From NCBI GenBank assembly GCA_035543875.1, contig DATKIY010000001.1, forward strand, positions 1-7,393: a stretch of DNA of 7,393 nucleotides, in the 5' to 3' direction. A program made the position numbers and the translations under genes. Below the pieces are notes generated by a model. That model worked only from the letters and a program-made list of their open reading frames with translations. It did no database searches and was not told the origin of the DNA. Source of the stretch: DATKIY01 sp035543875 (lineage in GTDB: Bacteria; Actinomycetota; Actinomycetes; JAHEKZ01). Of this stretch, positions 1-5,877 are shown piece by piece. Each line of letters opens with the position of its first letter. Positions within the stretch are counted from its first letter, which is position 1.

Positions 1-358
1 TGACCATCGCGGTCGCGCGGTAACCGTCCTCTGGACCCCAGATCAATGCTCGAACGTGCAGGTCATCGAGGACCGCTTCGACGTCGGCAGGTCTCGTCTC
101 GGGGAGGTGCTGCTCAATCGAATGTCTAGTTGCCGGTTCCTGAACAACCACGACGACCTCAAGAACCTGGAGCTGGAACGCGTTGAGTCGGTCGACTGCC
201 CGGGCTGTCGCGGCTTGTGTAACCGAGCGCGCCGCCAACTGCCCAAGGTCTGAAGGGAGCGGGTGCGACAAGTCTGGTCGCCGAATCAGTAACAGGGCCA
301 ACGAGTCATCGTCTCGATGACGGAGGTCATCCGCGAGGCTGCGCGAGGTGGTGCTCAT
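1..358 (-). CDS. Helicase C-terminal (XPB/Ssl2-like) domain protein, N-terminal 119 residues, cut by the left edge
   Basis: The minus-strand frame is open from ATG at 358 to the window edge, so only the first 119 codons are visible. The protein begins MSTTSRSLADDLRHRDDDSL and continues with LALLLIRRPDLSHPLP, then an alanine-rich helix (VTQAATARAVDRLNAFQLQV) and a winged-helix-like segment ending in LDDLHVRALIWGPEDGYRAT. This order matches the N-terminus of the actinobacterial 'helicase-associated/helicase C-terminal domain' family (M. tuberculosis Rv0862c type, about 700-800 residues). Those proteins carry a C-terminal XPB-like helicase half; their cellular role is not established, and the helicase part lies outside this window. 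The start lies 15 nt after the stop of the membrane-protein gene on the same strand, which suggests a two-gene transcript. The Shine-Dalgarno match is poor (GGGTCGG region). In M. tuberculosis this gene also sits a few genes from cspB, which supports the call. Identification is from remembered family sequence, not from a search. Confidence 0.85.
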   Translation of the reverse strand, partial: MSTTSRSLADDLRHRDDDSLALLLIRRPDLSHPLPSDLGQLAARSVTQAATARAVDRLNAFQLQVLEVVVVVQEPATRHSIEQHLPETRPADVEAVLDDLHVRALIWGPEDGYRATAMV

Positions 359-373
359 CCGACCCACGTTAGG

Positions 374-631
374 TCACGCCTGATCGGTCGTCCTCGAGGA
401 CGCGGTGAGCCTGGTTTGTCGCGACCGCTTTCGTGCACCCTGCCAAAGACTTCCCAGCATGAGGGCGATGCCTAGGGGAGCAAGAAGAGCCAGGAGGTAG
501 AAAGCTACTGGCAGGGGAGTCCAGGAAGTGACCAGTGGCAACACGTCCGCGATGGCCGCCACGACCCCAATGGAGAACAGCGCCATGCCTAGTATCGCCA
601 GGGTCTGTTGGTGCTCGGCTGAAGTAGACAT
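374..631 (-). CDS. Small two-helix membrane protein, unknown function
   Basis: I do not recognise a family. From ATG at 631 the product is 85 residues. It has a short polar N-terminus (MSTSAEHQQ), a hydrophobic segment at about residues 10-34, a short WTP turn, and a second hydrophobic segment at about 39-62. A basic tail follows (QGARKRSRQTR). By the positive-inside rule the tail is cytoplasmic, giving a hairpin with both ends inside. An in-frame GTG/ATG at 688/685 would add 19 residues. I prefer 631 because a TANNNT hexamer (TACGCT) lies 8 nt upstream of it, as expected for a leaderless start, and no Shine-Dalgarno sequence supports the longer form. The gene ends 15 nt before the helicase-like gene on the same strand and diverges from the cold-shock gene. 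Length, two helices and basic tail are ordinary for small actinobacterial membrane proteins, so coding status is likely but not certain. Confidence 0.65.
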   Translation of the reverse strand: MSTSAEHQQTLAILGMALFSIGVVAAIADVLPLVTSWTPLPVAFYLLALLAPLGIALMLGSLWQGARKRSRQTRLTASSRTTDQA

Positions 632-639
632 CGGCGGCC

Positions 640-645
640 AGCGTA
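640..645 (-). promoter_or_regulatory. Candidate -10 element TACGCT for the small membrane protein gene
   Basis: Read on the minus strand, TACGCT fits the actinobacterial -10 pattern TANNNT and is followed after 8 nt by ATG at 631. Transcription would then begin at or next to the start codon, giving a leaderless mRNA. No convincing -35 hexamer is visible. One six-base match is weak evidence alone; the arrangement at three other starts in this window adds support. Confidence 0.35.
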
Positions 646-688
646 GGCCGTGGCCGAAACCCATTGGGGCGAGGCCAGTGTTCATCAC

Positions 689-694
689 TAGACT
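689..694 (+). promoter_or_regulatory. Candidate -10 element TAGACT for the cold-shock gene
   Basis: TAGACT is the only TANNNT hexamer I find on the plus strand between 640 and 790. A TTGGGG at 664-669 could serve as -35, but with a long 19-bp spacer. If used, transcription would start near 701 and leave a 5' untranslated region of about 90 nt that includes the three ATCGACGGA repeats. The prediction is weak and a promoter closer to the gene is possible. Confidence 0.25.
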
Positions 695-734
695 TGGGGC
701 GGTTCCCGCAGTCCGTTGGGCTGTATTACGAGCG

Positions 735-775
735 ATCGACGGAAATCGACGGACAACTGACCGTAAATCGACGGA
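735..775 (+). repeat. Three direct copies of ATCGACGGA upstream of the cold-shock gene
   Basis: Identical 9-mers lie at 735-743, 745-753 and 767-775, with start-to-start distances of 10 and 22 bp, close to one and two helical turns. The second and third copies are identical over 11 bp (AAATCGACGGA). The last copy ends 14 nt before the GTG start, immediately before the Shine-Dalgarno region. The array lies between two genes and in no likely coding frame. Direct repeats phased to the helix suggest an operator for a DNA-binding protein. If the region is transcribed, they could instead be RNA-binding sites in the leader. They are too few and too close for a CRISPR array. Confidence 0.7.
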
Positions 776-789
776 AAATGAGGTGCGCC

Positions 790-1173
790 GTGCCCACGGG
801 CAAGGTCAAGTGGTTTGACACCGAGAAGGGCTTCGGCTTCTTGAGCCGAGACGATGGCGGGGACGTCTTTGTCCACACGTCGGCCCTCCCCGACGGCATG
901 ACCGAGCTAAAGCCGGGAAGCCGCGTGGAGTTCGGGATTGCTGAAGGTAAGCGCGGCGAGCAGGCATTGTCTGTTCGCGTACTGGAGGCGCCTGCGTCGG
1001 TTGTGGCTGCCACTCGTAAGCCCACCGAAGACATGGCAGTGATCGTCGAAGACCTCATCAAGCTGCTGGACGGGCTCGGCAACAGTTTGCGTCGCGGTCG
1101 TCAGCCTTCTTCTGGCGAGTCGAAGAAGATCGCACTGTTGCTGCGTGCCGTAGCCGACGACCTCGACGTCTAG
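790..1173 (+). CDS. Cold-shock domain protein with C-terminal extension (Rv0871/CspB type)
   Basis: The 127-residue product is a cytoplasmic single-stranded nucleic-acid-binding protein, by family an RNA chaperone. Residues 1-66 form the cold-shock domain: PTGKVKWFD at the start, RNP1-like KGFGFLS at 13-19 and RNP2-like VFVHTSAL at 26-33, followed by GSRVEFGI and QALSVRVLE. Residues 67-127 are an extension with two probable helices (about 83-97 and 108-125), rich in charge. Classical bacterial Csp proteins end near 70 residues, but the extension is usual in the M. tuberculosis Rv0871 group. I chose the GTG at 790 because homologues start at PTGKVKW and an AGG at 781-783 lies 6 nt upstream. 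An in-frame ATG at 778 would add MRCA. The frame is open back to 664, but that part resembles no Csp and holds the repeat array. The gene converges on the DUF2771 gene with only 17 bp between the stop codons. Confidence 0.95.
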   Translation: MPTGKVKWFDTEKGFGFLSRDDGGDVFVHTSALPDGMTELKPGSRVEFGIAEGKRGEQALSVRVLEAPASVVAATRKPTEDMAVIVEDLIKLLDGLGNSLRRGRQPSSGESKKIALLLRAVADDLDV

Positions 1174-1190
1174 CATTTTTGGTCAGTCCG

Positions 1191-1682
1191 TTACTCCTCC
1201 GGGCTTAGCTCGAACAACCAGTAGCCGCGCTGCGACTGCTGATCGTCTGCTGCTGCGAACACGCGCATCTCAAGCGAGCCTCGTCGCAGATCGCGTTCAG
1301 ACAAAGCGAATCGATAGTACGTCGTGCTGATGGGCTGGGAGTTGAGCGGCCGGGAGTTGATGGTGATGGTCCAGCCGGCGTCGGCAATCTCGGGGTCCAC
1401 GCTGATGCCAATGGTTTGCGCCGGCTTTACCGGAATCGGCTCGAGGTAGTCCGCCAGTTCTGCCACCGCTTGCGCGCTGAGCTTGCCGTCGGCTACCTGG
1501 ACAAGGCATTCACTGTCAGTGAAGGTGCGATTCGCGTCGGGGGACCAGCAAATAGCGGCACGCGTCACAGAGTTGCTCCCTGAGAACACCGTCGCGTTGG
1601 GATGGGGTTTATCGCATCCAGTCAGGGCCAGGAGGCTGAAGACGAGCACCGCGGTCGGTAGGGCGACTCGGCGGGATTGCAT
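1191..1682 (-). CDS. DUF2771-family lipoprotein
   Basis: The product has 163 residues. It opens with basic QSRR, a hydrophobic stretch at residues 6-21 and a lipobox L20-T21-G22-C23, so it should be exported, lipidated at Cys23 and anchored to the outer face of the cytoplasmic membrane. The mature part holds a probable disulfide pair (C45 in AAICWSPD and C59 in DSECLVQV), a proline-rich linker and beta-rich segments (TIGISVDPEIADAGWTITIN, TTYYRFALSERD). It ends with YWLFELSPEE. This layout, next to cold-shock and DUF3027 genes, matches the actinobacterial DUF2771 family, whose function is unknown. ATG at 1682 is supported by GGGAG at 1694-1690 (minus strand) with 7-nt spacing. The gene diverges from DUF3027. 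The family name rests on context and sequence pattern; the lipoprotein call is firmer. Confidence 0.82.
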   Translation of the reverse strand: MQSRRVALPTAVLVFSLLALTGCDKPHPNATVFSGSNSVTRAAICWSPDANRTFTDSECLVQVADGKLSAQAVAELADYLEPIPVKPAQTIGISVDPEIADAGWTITINSRPLNSQPISTTYYRFALSERDLRRGSLEMRVFAAADDQQSQRGYWLFELSPEE

Positions 1683-1718
1683 GCGAGTGCTCCCGGAGAT
1701 CGAGGGGACGAGGCACCG

Positions 1719-1728
1719 AGGCTACCCT
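1719..1728. promoter_or_regulatory. Candidate bidirectional promoter core: overlapping -10 elements TAGCCT (minus) and TACCCT (plus)
   Basis: The ten bases AGGCTACCCT contain TACCCT on the plus strand (1723-1728) and TAGCCT on the minus strand (1724-1719), sharing the central TA. The plus element lies 8 nt before GTG at 1737, fitting a leaderless DUF3027 transcript. The minus element would give a start near 1712 and a leader of about 30 nt carrying the GGGAG ribosome-binding site of the lipoprotein gene. Shared -10 elements that drive divergent transcription are known in bacteria. Here this is inferred from sequence alone, and no clear -35 is seen on either side. Confidence 0.4.
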
Positions 1729-1736
1729 TGCTGATT

Positions 1737-2594
1737 GTGAACACCCTCTCCGGTCGACGACCCGCTGTTGATTCGGTCTGCGCCGACGCAGTCGATCAGG
1801 CGCGGGCTGCCCTCGACGGACTGGCTGCCCCTGAATCCGTTGGCGAACATCTTGGCGTCGAGGCGGACGACGAGCGGGTGGTGACCCACCTGTTCGACGC
1901 ATCCCTGCCCGGATACCGAGGTTGGCGATGGGCTGTCACCGTTGCAAGAGCCTCGCGCGGACGTACGGTCACGGTCGACGACGCGGTCCTGCTCCCCGGC
2001 CCCGACGCTTTGCTCCCTCCCGAATGGATTCCCTGGACTGAGCGGCTACGTCCGGGCGACCTCGGCGTTGGCGACCTACTCCCAACAGACGAAGATGATG
2101 AACGCCTGGAGCCAGGCTGGAACGCCACATCGGTGGCAGACACCGTGGATGGCACAGCCGCTGAAATTGACGACGACGAGCTGACGTTCGCAGAGTTGGT
2201 GGCAGCGCTCGACCTCACCCGTCCGCGCGTACTCAGCCCAATTGGTCTCGACGATGCATTCGACCGCTGGCAGGCTGGCGACCATGGCCCCGATGCACCG
2301 ATGGCCCTCTCGGCGCCTGCCACCTGTGCCTCCTGCGGTTTTCGCCTCCCCATCCGCGGACAGGTCGGTCAAGCATTCGGTGTCTGTGCCAACGCAATTG
2401 CTCCCAGCGATGGGCATGTGGTTGCCCTTAACTATGGCTGCGGTGCGCACTCGGAAGCTGTGGTCATTCCTGCGCTGAGCACAGCGACCGCCCCGTTTAT
2501 CGACGAGGTGGGCTACGACATCGTCATCAAGGACGACCACGCACCTGGCACAGTCTTGGATGAAGATCCGGGTGAGGAACTCGGACACGGCTGA
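1737..2594 (+). CDS. DUF3027-domain protein
   Basis: The product is 285 residues from GTG at 1737, with no signal peptide or membrane segment, so it is probably cytoplasmic. Family-typical blocks follow in order: DAVDQARAALD (18-28), GEHLGVEAD, GYRGWRWAVTVARASR (59-74), LLPGPDALLPPEWIPW (85-100) and RPGDLGVGDLLP, then an acidic variable region. A C-terminal Cys/His set comes last: C197-A-S-C200, C217 and C235-G-A-H238. The latter looks like a zinc site and is my inference. The family is widespread in actinobacteria (M. tuberculosis Rv0883c by memory), with unknown function. The start is uncertain. GTG 1737 fits a leaderless transcript behind TACCCT; TTG 1728 has GAGG 6 nt upstream; TTG 1677 is the longest form but would run through the divergent promoter. 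The gene overlaps the ATPase gene by up to 35 bp, so the two are probably cotranscribed and translationally coupled. Confidence 0.88.
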   Translation: MNTLSGRRPAVDSVCADAVDQARAALDGLAAPESVGEHLGVEADDERVVTHLFDASLPGYRGWRWAVTVARASRGRTVTVDDAVLLPGPDALLPPEWIPWTERLRPGDLGVGDLLPTDEDDERLEPGWNATSVADTVDGTAAEIDDDELTFAELVAALDLTRPRVLSPIGLDDAFDRWQAGDHGPDAPMALSAPATCASCGFRLPIRGQVGQAFGVCANAIAPSDGHVVALNYGCGAHSEAVVIPALSTATAPFIDEVGYDIVIKDDHAPGTVLDEDPGEELGHG

Positions 2595-5586
2595 CCCGTT
2601 TGGCACGGAGCAGTTCCGTGCACGGGTGATTGAGACTTGGCGTGCGACGCCAGCTCGCTTTCGCGAAGACGCAAACAGCGAAGAAGACTTCGCGCGGGGC
2701 GGGTATCGAGACCGTTTGGTGGTCGAGCTCCTACAAAACGCCGCTGATGCGGCAGCTTTGGCTAACGCAGCATCTCGGGTGCTCATCCGGATAGATGCCA
2801 ACTCGCTGGTCGTTGCCAACACGGGACAGCCACTGACCCGAGATGGAGTCGGGTCACTTGCGTCGCTTCGGGCATCATCCAAACACCATGACGGCTCGAC
2901 AGCAGGTCGCTTCGGTGTCGGCTTTTCCTCAGTCCTGTCGATTTCGGATGAACCAGCTCTTCGCAGCAGTTCGGGTGGTGTCCACTTCAGCCGAACAAAG
3001 ACGCGTGGGCTCGTCGATGCCGAGCCGGCGCTCGCAAGTCAGCTGAGGCAGCGGGACGGGCATGTGCCGATCCTGCGGTTGCCCTTCCCGGATCAAGTGG
3101 CGCCGCCCAATGGGTATGACACCGCCGTGGTCTTGCCATTTCGAAACGGCGAAGCCCGTCACCTGGCGCTGGAGCTTGTCAATGAGATTGACGACGGCCT
3201 GTTCCTAGGACTCCCAGCGCTTGTTGAACTAACGGTAGTGGTTGACGATCGGAAGGTACGCGTCGTCACGGTTGAGCGTTCTGCGGAGACGGTCACCATC
3301 GTTGACGGTGACGATGTCGCCGGCTGGTACGTCAAAGCGTCCAACGGCGACATTGACCCGGCACTTTTGTTAGATCGACCAACTGAGGAGAGGCGTCGCG
3401 GCAACTGGTCGATTAGCTGGGCAGTTCCAGTAGCCGAGGACGGTCGTCCGATTGCTCTCCCATCGCGGACCTCGGCCGTATTGCACGCCCCCACACCAAG
3501 TGCGGAACCGCTTGACCTTCCGGCGTTGTTGCTCGGGAGCTTTCCGCTTGACTCAAGTCGTAGGCATGTTGCCACCGGGCCGCTGTGCACTTTTCTGGTC
3601 CAACAAGCTGCCTTGGCCTACGTGGATGTTCTGGCTGAGCTTGCGGAGTCGATTGGTCCAATTGCGCTGGACCTCGTTCCGCCACCTGCAATCGTTGGCG
3701 CCTTCGACGGCCAAATCCGAGCACGCATCCGCGAGCTTGCTCGGGAGCGCCCGCTGCTTCGAGGACTTGTTCCGGAAGGGGTACCGGTACCGAGGGATCG
3801 TGCTGTTGTTGTCGAGTCTGCTTCGGTCGTGGTCACCCCCGAGGTCGCAGCTGCAGTGGCAGCGGTAATCGACGGAGTAGTTGACCCACGCTGGTGCGCG
3901 TCACGTGTTGCCTTGACCCTCATCGAGCCGCGGCGGTTGTCGCTTGCAGATGCATTCGACGAGCTGCTGGGTGCCTCACTCCCACCAGCCTGGTGGCATT
4001 CGTTCTACGAGTCGATTAGTCAGTACGAGCTGTCATCTCTTGAGGGTCTTCCTGTTCCGCTGGTGGGCGGGCGAGTGGTTCGCAACATCCGCGAGTGCTT
4101 TCTGCCGGACTCGGATGCTGAGCCTCCGCTGGTACTCGGATTGCGCGTCATTGATCCCGCGGCAGCTCACCCACTGCTCCGCCGGCTTGGTGCTCAGCCC
4201 GGTGATCCGGCCGCGCTCCTGGGCAGCGACCAGTTGCGGCGGGAACTAACGCAGCAACGCTCGCCGGACGAGGCCAGGGATTTCGCGAAGTCAGTACTCC
4301 GGTTGGTCGAAGATGCCGGGTTCGACGACGACGACAGGTCGACTCTGGCAACGTGCCTCGGTCAGCTTTCGGTCCCGGTGCAGGAAGACGAGTGGGTTGC
4401 CCTCGCGGACGCGCTGCTGCCGGGTTCAGCGCTGGCAGAAGTTGCTTTTCCGGACGCCTGGGTCATTGACGCACAGTTCGTCGCTGAGGTGGGTTCGGAA
4501 GCGATTGTTCAAGCAGGTGCGCTCGTCGAGCTCGCGACCAGAGTGCAACACGACGTGCTTTTGGACCGGGAGGTCATCGATGACCTGATGGCAGATGGCG
4601 CGGCGTGGGTCGACTTTGTCGAAGCATCACTCGATGACGACGACATTGGCTCTAGCTTCGCTAACGACCTGTTACTTGTAGCTGGGCTCGACGTCGTTGC
4701 TGATGACAACTGGTCGCGAGTGTGGCCGATGCTGGTCCGACCGGACGTACGTGAAGCGATAATCCGACCGACAATTGTGACAACTGGTGATGGACGTCGC
4801 GTGAGTGCGACGTCACCAGCTGGCTGGTGGCTATCGGAAGCGCCGTTGTTTGACGGCACGTCGCCTCGACAGGCGCAAGTCGGTGCTGACGATACTTTGG
4901 GCGGACTGTTCGCATCAGTGGTCACTCCTGCCGGGTTCACCGACCGTGAGCTGCTCCGCGCCATAGGCGTAGCGACGAGCGTTGAGGACCTGCTGTTCCG
5001 CCCCGATGGAGCAGCCGACCTACTGTCGCGACTTGGTGACTCCGACCGATCCGTGAGCTCGACGCAGCTCGCGGCCATCTACCGTGCGCTTGCGGATTTG
5101 CCGGAACACTTGTGGCCAGATCCGCCGAAGCATGTTCGCGTGGCTCACGGTGAAGCTACGCAGCTTGTCGATGCCTCAGATGCGGTAGTGGTTGTTGCGC
5201 CGCACCACGCCGCTCTCGTCGTCGGAAGTGGTATCCCCGGCGGAGAACGACTGGCCGAATTGCTGGAACTCCGCACATCTGACGAGGTCGTGGCTGGGTA
5301 CGTCCCGGCAGGCGGCATCACGCGCACCGTCCCGGCCGCTATCGGTCGAGCCTTTCCGGGTTCGCCGAGCACCTACCTTGAGCACGACGAACTAATCGTC
5401 GCCAGCAAACCGGTGGAGTGGTGGGTGACGAACGAAAACGTTGTGCACGCCGCGACGATGGACGGACTTGCTCGTGGTCTGGCCTGGGCCAGCGGTGCAT
5501 GGTCGGCGCGATGGGAGCTTGCAGGTCTACTCGCCGATGGCGACCGTGCGGATGAGGCGTTGAATGAGCGGGCTTTCGACGCCTAG
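2560..5586 (+). CDS. Sacsin N-terminal/Hsp90-like GHKL ATPase-domain protein
   Basis: This large cytoplasmic protein (1008 residues) starts with a GHKL ATP-binding fold. The N-box VVELLQNAADAA gives E56, N60 and D63; E56 would be the catalytic base and N60 the Mg2+ ligand. ANTGQPLT (86-93) takes the place of motif II, and GRFGVGF (116-122) is the glycine-rich lid motif. RASSKHHDGS lies between them. Downstream, FPLDSSRRH at 328-336 is in the position where Hsp90-type ATPases have a second domain reaching the nucleotide, so R334/R335 could be a catalytic arginine (inference). Residues from about 350 on are long, acidic and rich in Leu, Val and Ala, with no enzyme motif I recognise. Actinobacterial relatives of similar length commonly sit beside DUF3027 and DUF2530; no function is established. 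ATG 2560 overlaps DUF3027 by 35 bp; GTG 2572 is a possible alternative and neither has a strong Shine-Dalgarno sequence. The gene is convergent with DUF2530. Confidence 0.88.
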   Translation: MKIRVRNSDTADPFGTEQFRARVIETWRATPARFREDANSEEDFARGGYRDRLVVELLQNAADAAALANAASRVLIRIDANSLVVANTGQPLTRDGVGSLASLRASSKHHDGSTAGRFGVGFSSVLSISDEPALRSSSGGVHFSRTKTRGLVDAEPALASQLRQRDGHVPILRLPFPDQVAPPNGYDTAVVLPFRNGEARHLALELVNEIDDGLFLGLPALVELTVVVDDRKVRVVTVERSAETVTIVDGDDVAGWYVKASNGDIDPALLLDRPTEERRRGNWSISWAVPVAEDGRPIALPSRTSAVLHAPTPSAEPLDLPALLLGSFPLDSSRRHVATGPLCTFLVQQAALAYVDVLAELAESIGPIALDLVPPPAIVGAFDGQIRARIRELARERPLLRGLVPEGVPVPRDRAVVVESASVVVTPEVAAAVAAVIDGVVDPRWCASRVALTLIEPRRLSLADAFDELLGASLPPAWWHSFYESISQYELSSLEGLPVPLVGGRVVRNIRECFLPDSDAEPPLVLGLRVIDPAAAHPLLRRLGAQPGDPAALLGSDQLRRELTQQRSPDEARDFAKSVLRLVEDAGFDDDDRSTLATCLGQLSVPVQEDEWVALADALLPGSALAEVAFPDAWVIDAQFVAEVGSEAIVQAGALVELATRVQHDVLLDREVIDDLMADGAAWVDFVEASLDDDDIGSSFANDLLLVAGLDVVADDNWSRVWPMLVRPDVREAIIRPTIVTTGDGRRVSATSPAGWWLSEAPLFDGTSPRQAQVGADDTLGGLFASVVTPAGFTDRELLRAIGVATSVEDLLFRPDGAADLLSRLGDSDRSVSSTQLAAIYRALADLPEHLWPDPPKHVRVAHGEATQLVDASDAVVVVAPHHAALVVGSGIPGGERLAELLELRTSDEVVAGYVPAGGITRTVPAAIGRAFPGSPSTYLEHDELIVASKPVEWWVTNENVVHAATMDGLARGLAWASGAWSARWELAGLLADGDRADEALNERAFDA

Positions 5587-5822
5587 TTCGATACCTCGGC
5601 CCCACCGCGGATGCGTTGTCGCCGCCGTGTGGTCAGTGCAATTCCTGCCACTCCTAGCGCTGACCCAGCAACTGTCGTCCACAGCCACCAGGTCTTGTCG
5701 TGGTCAGCGAGCGTGCTGCTGAAGACGAGCATCCCGATCAAGCTCAGTGCCCACACCGCCGTTCCCACACGGATGGTCATCACCGCGTCCGGGTCGATCG
5801 GGGGCACAAACTGCTCGTCCAT
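5583..5822 (-). CDS. DUF2530-family small membrane protein
   Basis: The product has 79 residues: a soluble N-terminus rich in acid and proline (MDEQFVPPIDPDAV), a first transmembrane helix at about 17-37 (VGTAVWALSLIGMLVF), and a loop LADHDKTWW. A second helix at about 45-64 follows, then the basic tail RRRQRIR. The TAVWALSL block, the HDKTWWLW loop and the two-helix hairpin with basic tail are typical of DUF2530, which is confined to actinobacteria and has no known function. The ATG at 5822 follows TAGTCT by 6 nt, so the mRNA is probably leaderless; no ribosome-binding site is visible. Its TAG stop lies in the same CTAG as the stop of the GHKL ATPase gene, a tail-to-tail overlap of 4 bp. It is divergent from the 27-residue ORF at 5878. 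Confidence 0.85.
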   Translation of the reverse strand: MDEQFVPPIDPDAVMTIRVGTAVWALSLIGMLVFSSTLADHDKTWWLWTTVAGSALGVAGIALTTRRRQRIRGGAEVSN

Positions 5823-5828
5823 CCATCC

Positions 5829-5834
5829 AGACTA
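5829..5834 (-). promoter_or_regulatory. -10 element TAGTCT of a probable leaderless promoter for the DUF2530 gene
   Basis: Read on the minus strand, TAGTCT is followed by exactly 6 nt (GGATGG) and then ATG at 5822. This is the spacing at which transcription would start on the A of the start codon. There is no Shine-Dalgarno sequence to explain a leadered start, and no clear -35 hexamer. Confidence 0.5.
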
Positions 5835-5865
5835 GCGGCGGCCCTGGTCCCCACTACCTGGTCGA

Positions 5866-5871
5866 TACTCT
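5866..5871 (+). promoter_or_regulatory. -10 element TACTCT of a probable leaderless promoter for the 27-residue ORF
   Basis: TACTCT is followed by exactly 6 nt (GCCGAG) and then GTG at 5878, the same geometry as the divergent DUF2530 promoter on the other strand. The two -10 hexamers are separated by 31 bp, so any -35 contacts would overlap and the promoters could compete for polymerase. No good -35 hexamer is seen. Confidence 0.5.
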
Positions 5872-5877
5872 GCCGAG

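Noticed and set aside
43..253. Short ORFs on both strands (43-246 minus, 56-253 plus)
   Set aside because: Both are shadows of the helicase-like gene, whose frame is open through the whole region and gives a recognisable N-terminus.
735..775. CRISPR-like array
   Set aside because: Repeats are only 9-11 bp, spacers are 1 and 13 bp, and no cas genes are present.
664..789. Extension of the cold-shock ORF upstream to 664 (42 extra residues)
   Set aside because: The extra residues resemble no cold-shock protein, the GTG at 790 has a well-spaced ribosome-binding site, and the stretch contains the intergenic repeat array.
1156..1181. Intrinsic terminator of the cold-shock gene (GACG/CGTC stem then T-run)
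   Set aside because: A 4-bp stem with a 7-nt loop and a run of only five Ts interrupted from the stem by TAGCA is too weak to call.
1796..2353. 185-residue minus-strand ORF opposite DUF3027
   Set aside because: Ser/Arg/Ala-rich translation with no domain; antisense to a recognised family protein.
2076..2882. 268-residue minus-strand ORF opposite DUF3027 and the ATPase start
   Set aside because: The translation is low-complexity, rich in Arg, Ser and Ala, without a recognisable fold. It spans two well-supported plus-strand genes and is typical of antisense frames in G+C-rich DNA.
4509..5078. 189-residue minus-strand ORF opposite the ATPase gene
   Set aside because: Ser/Thr/Arg-rich translation with no motif; shadow of the long plus-strand gene.
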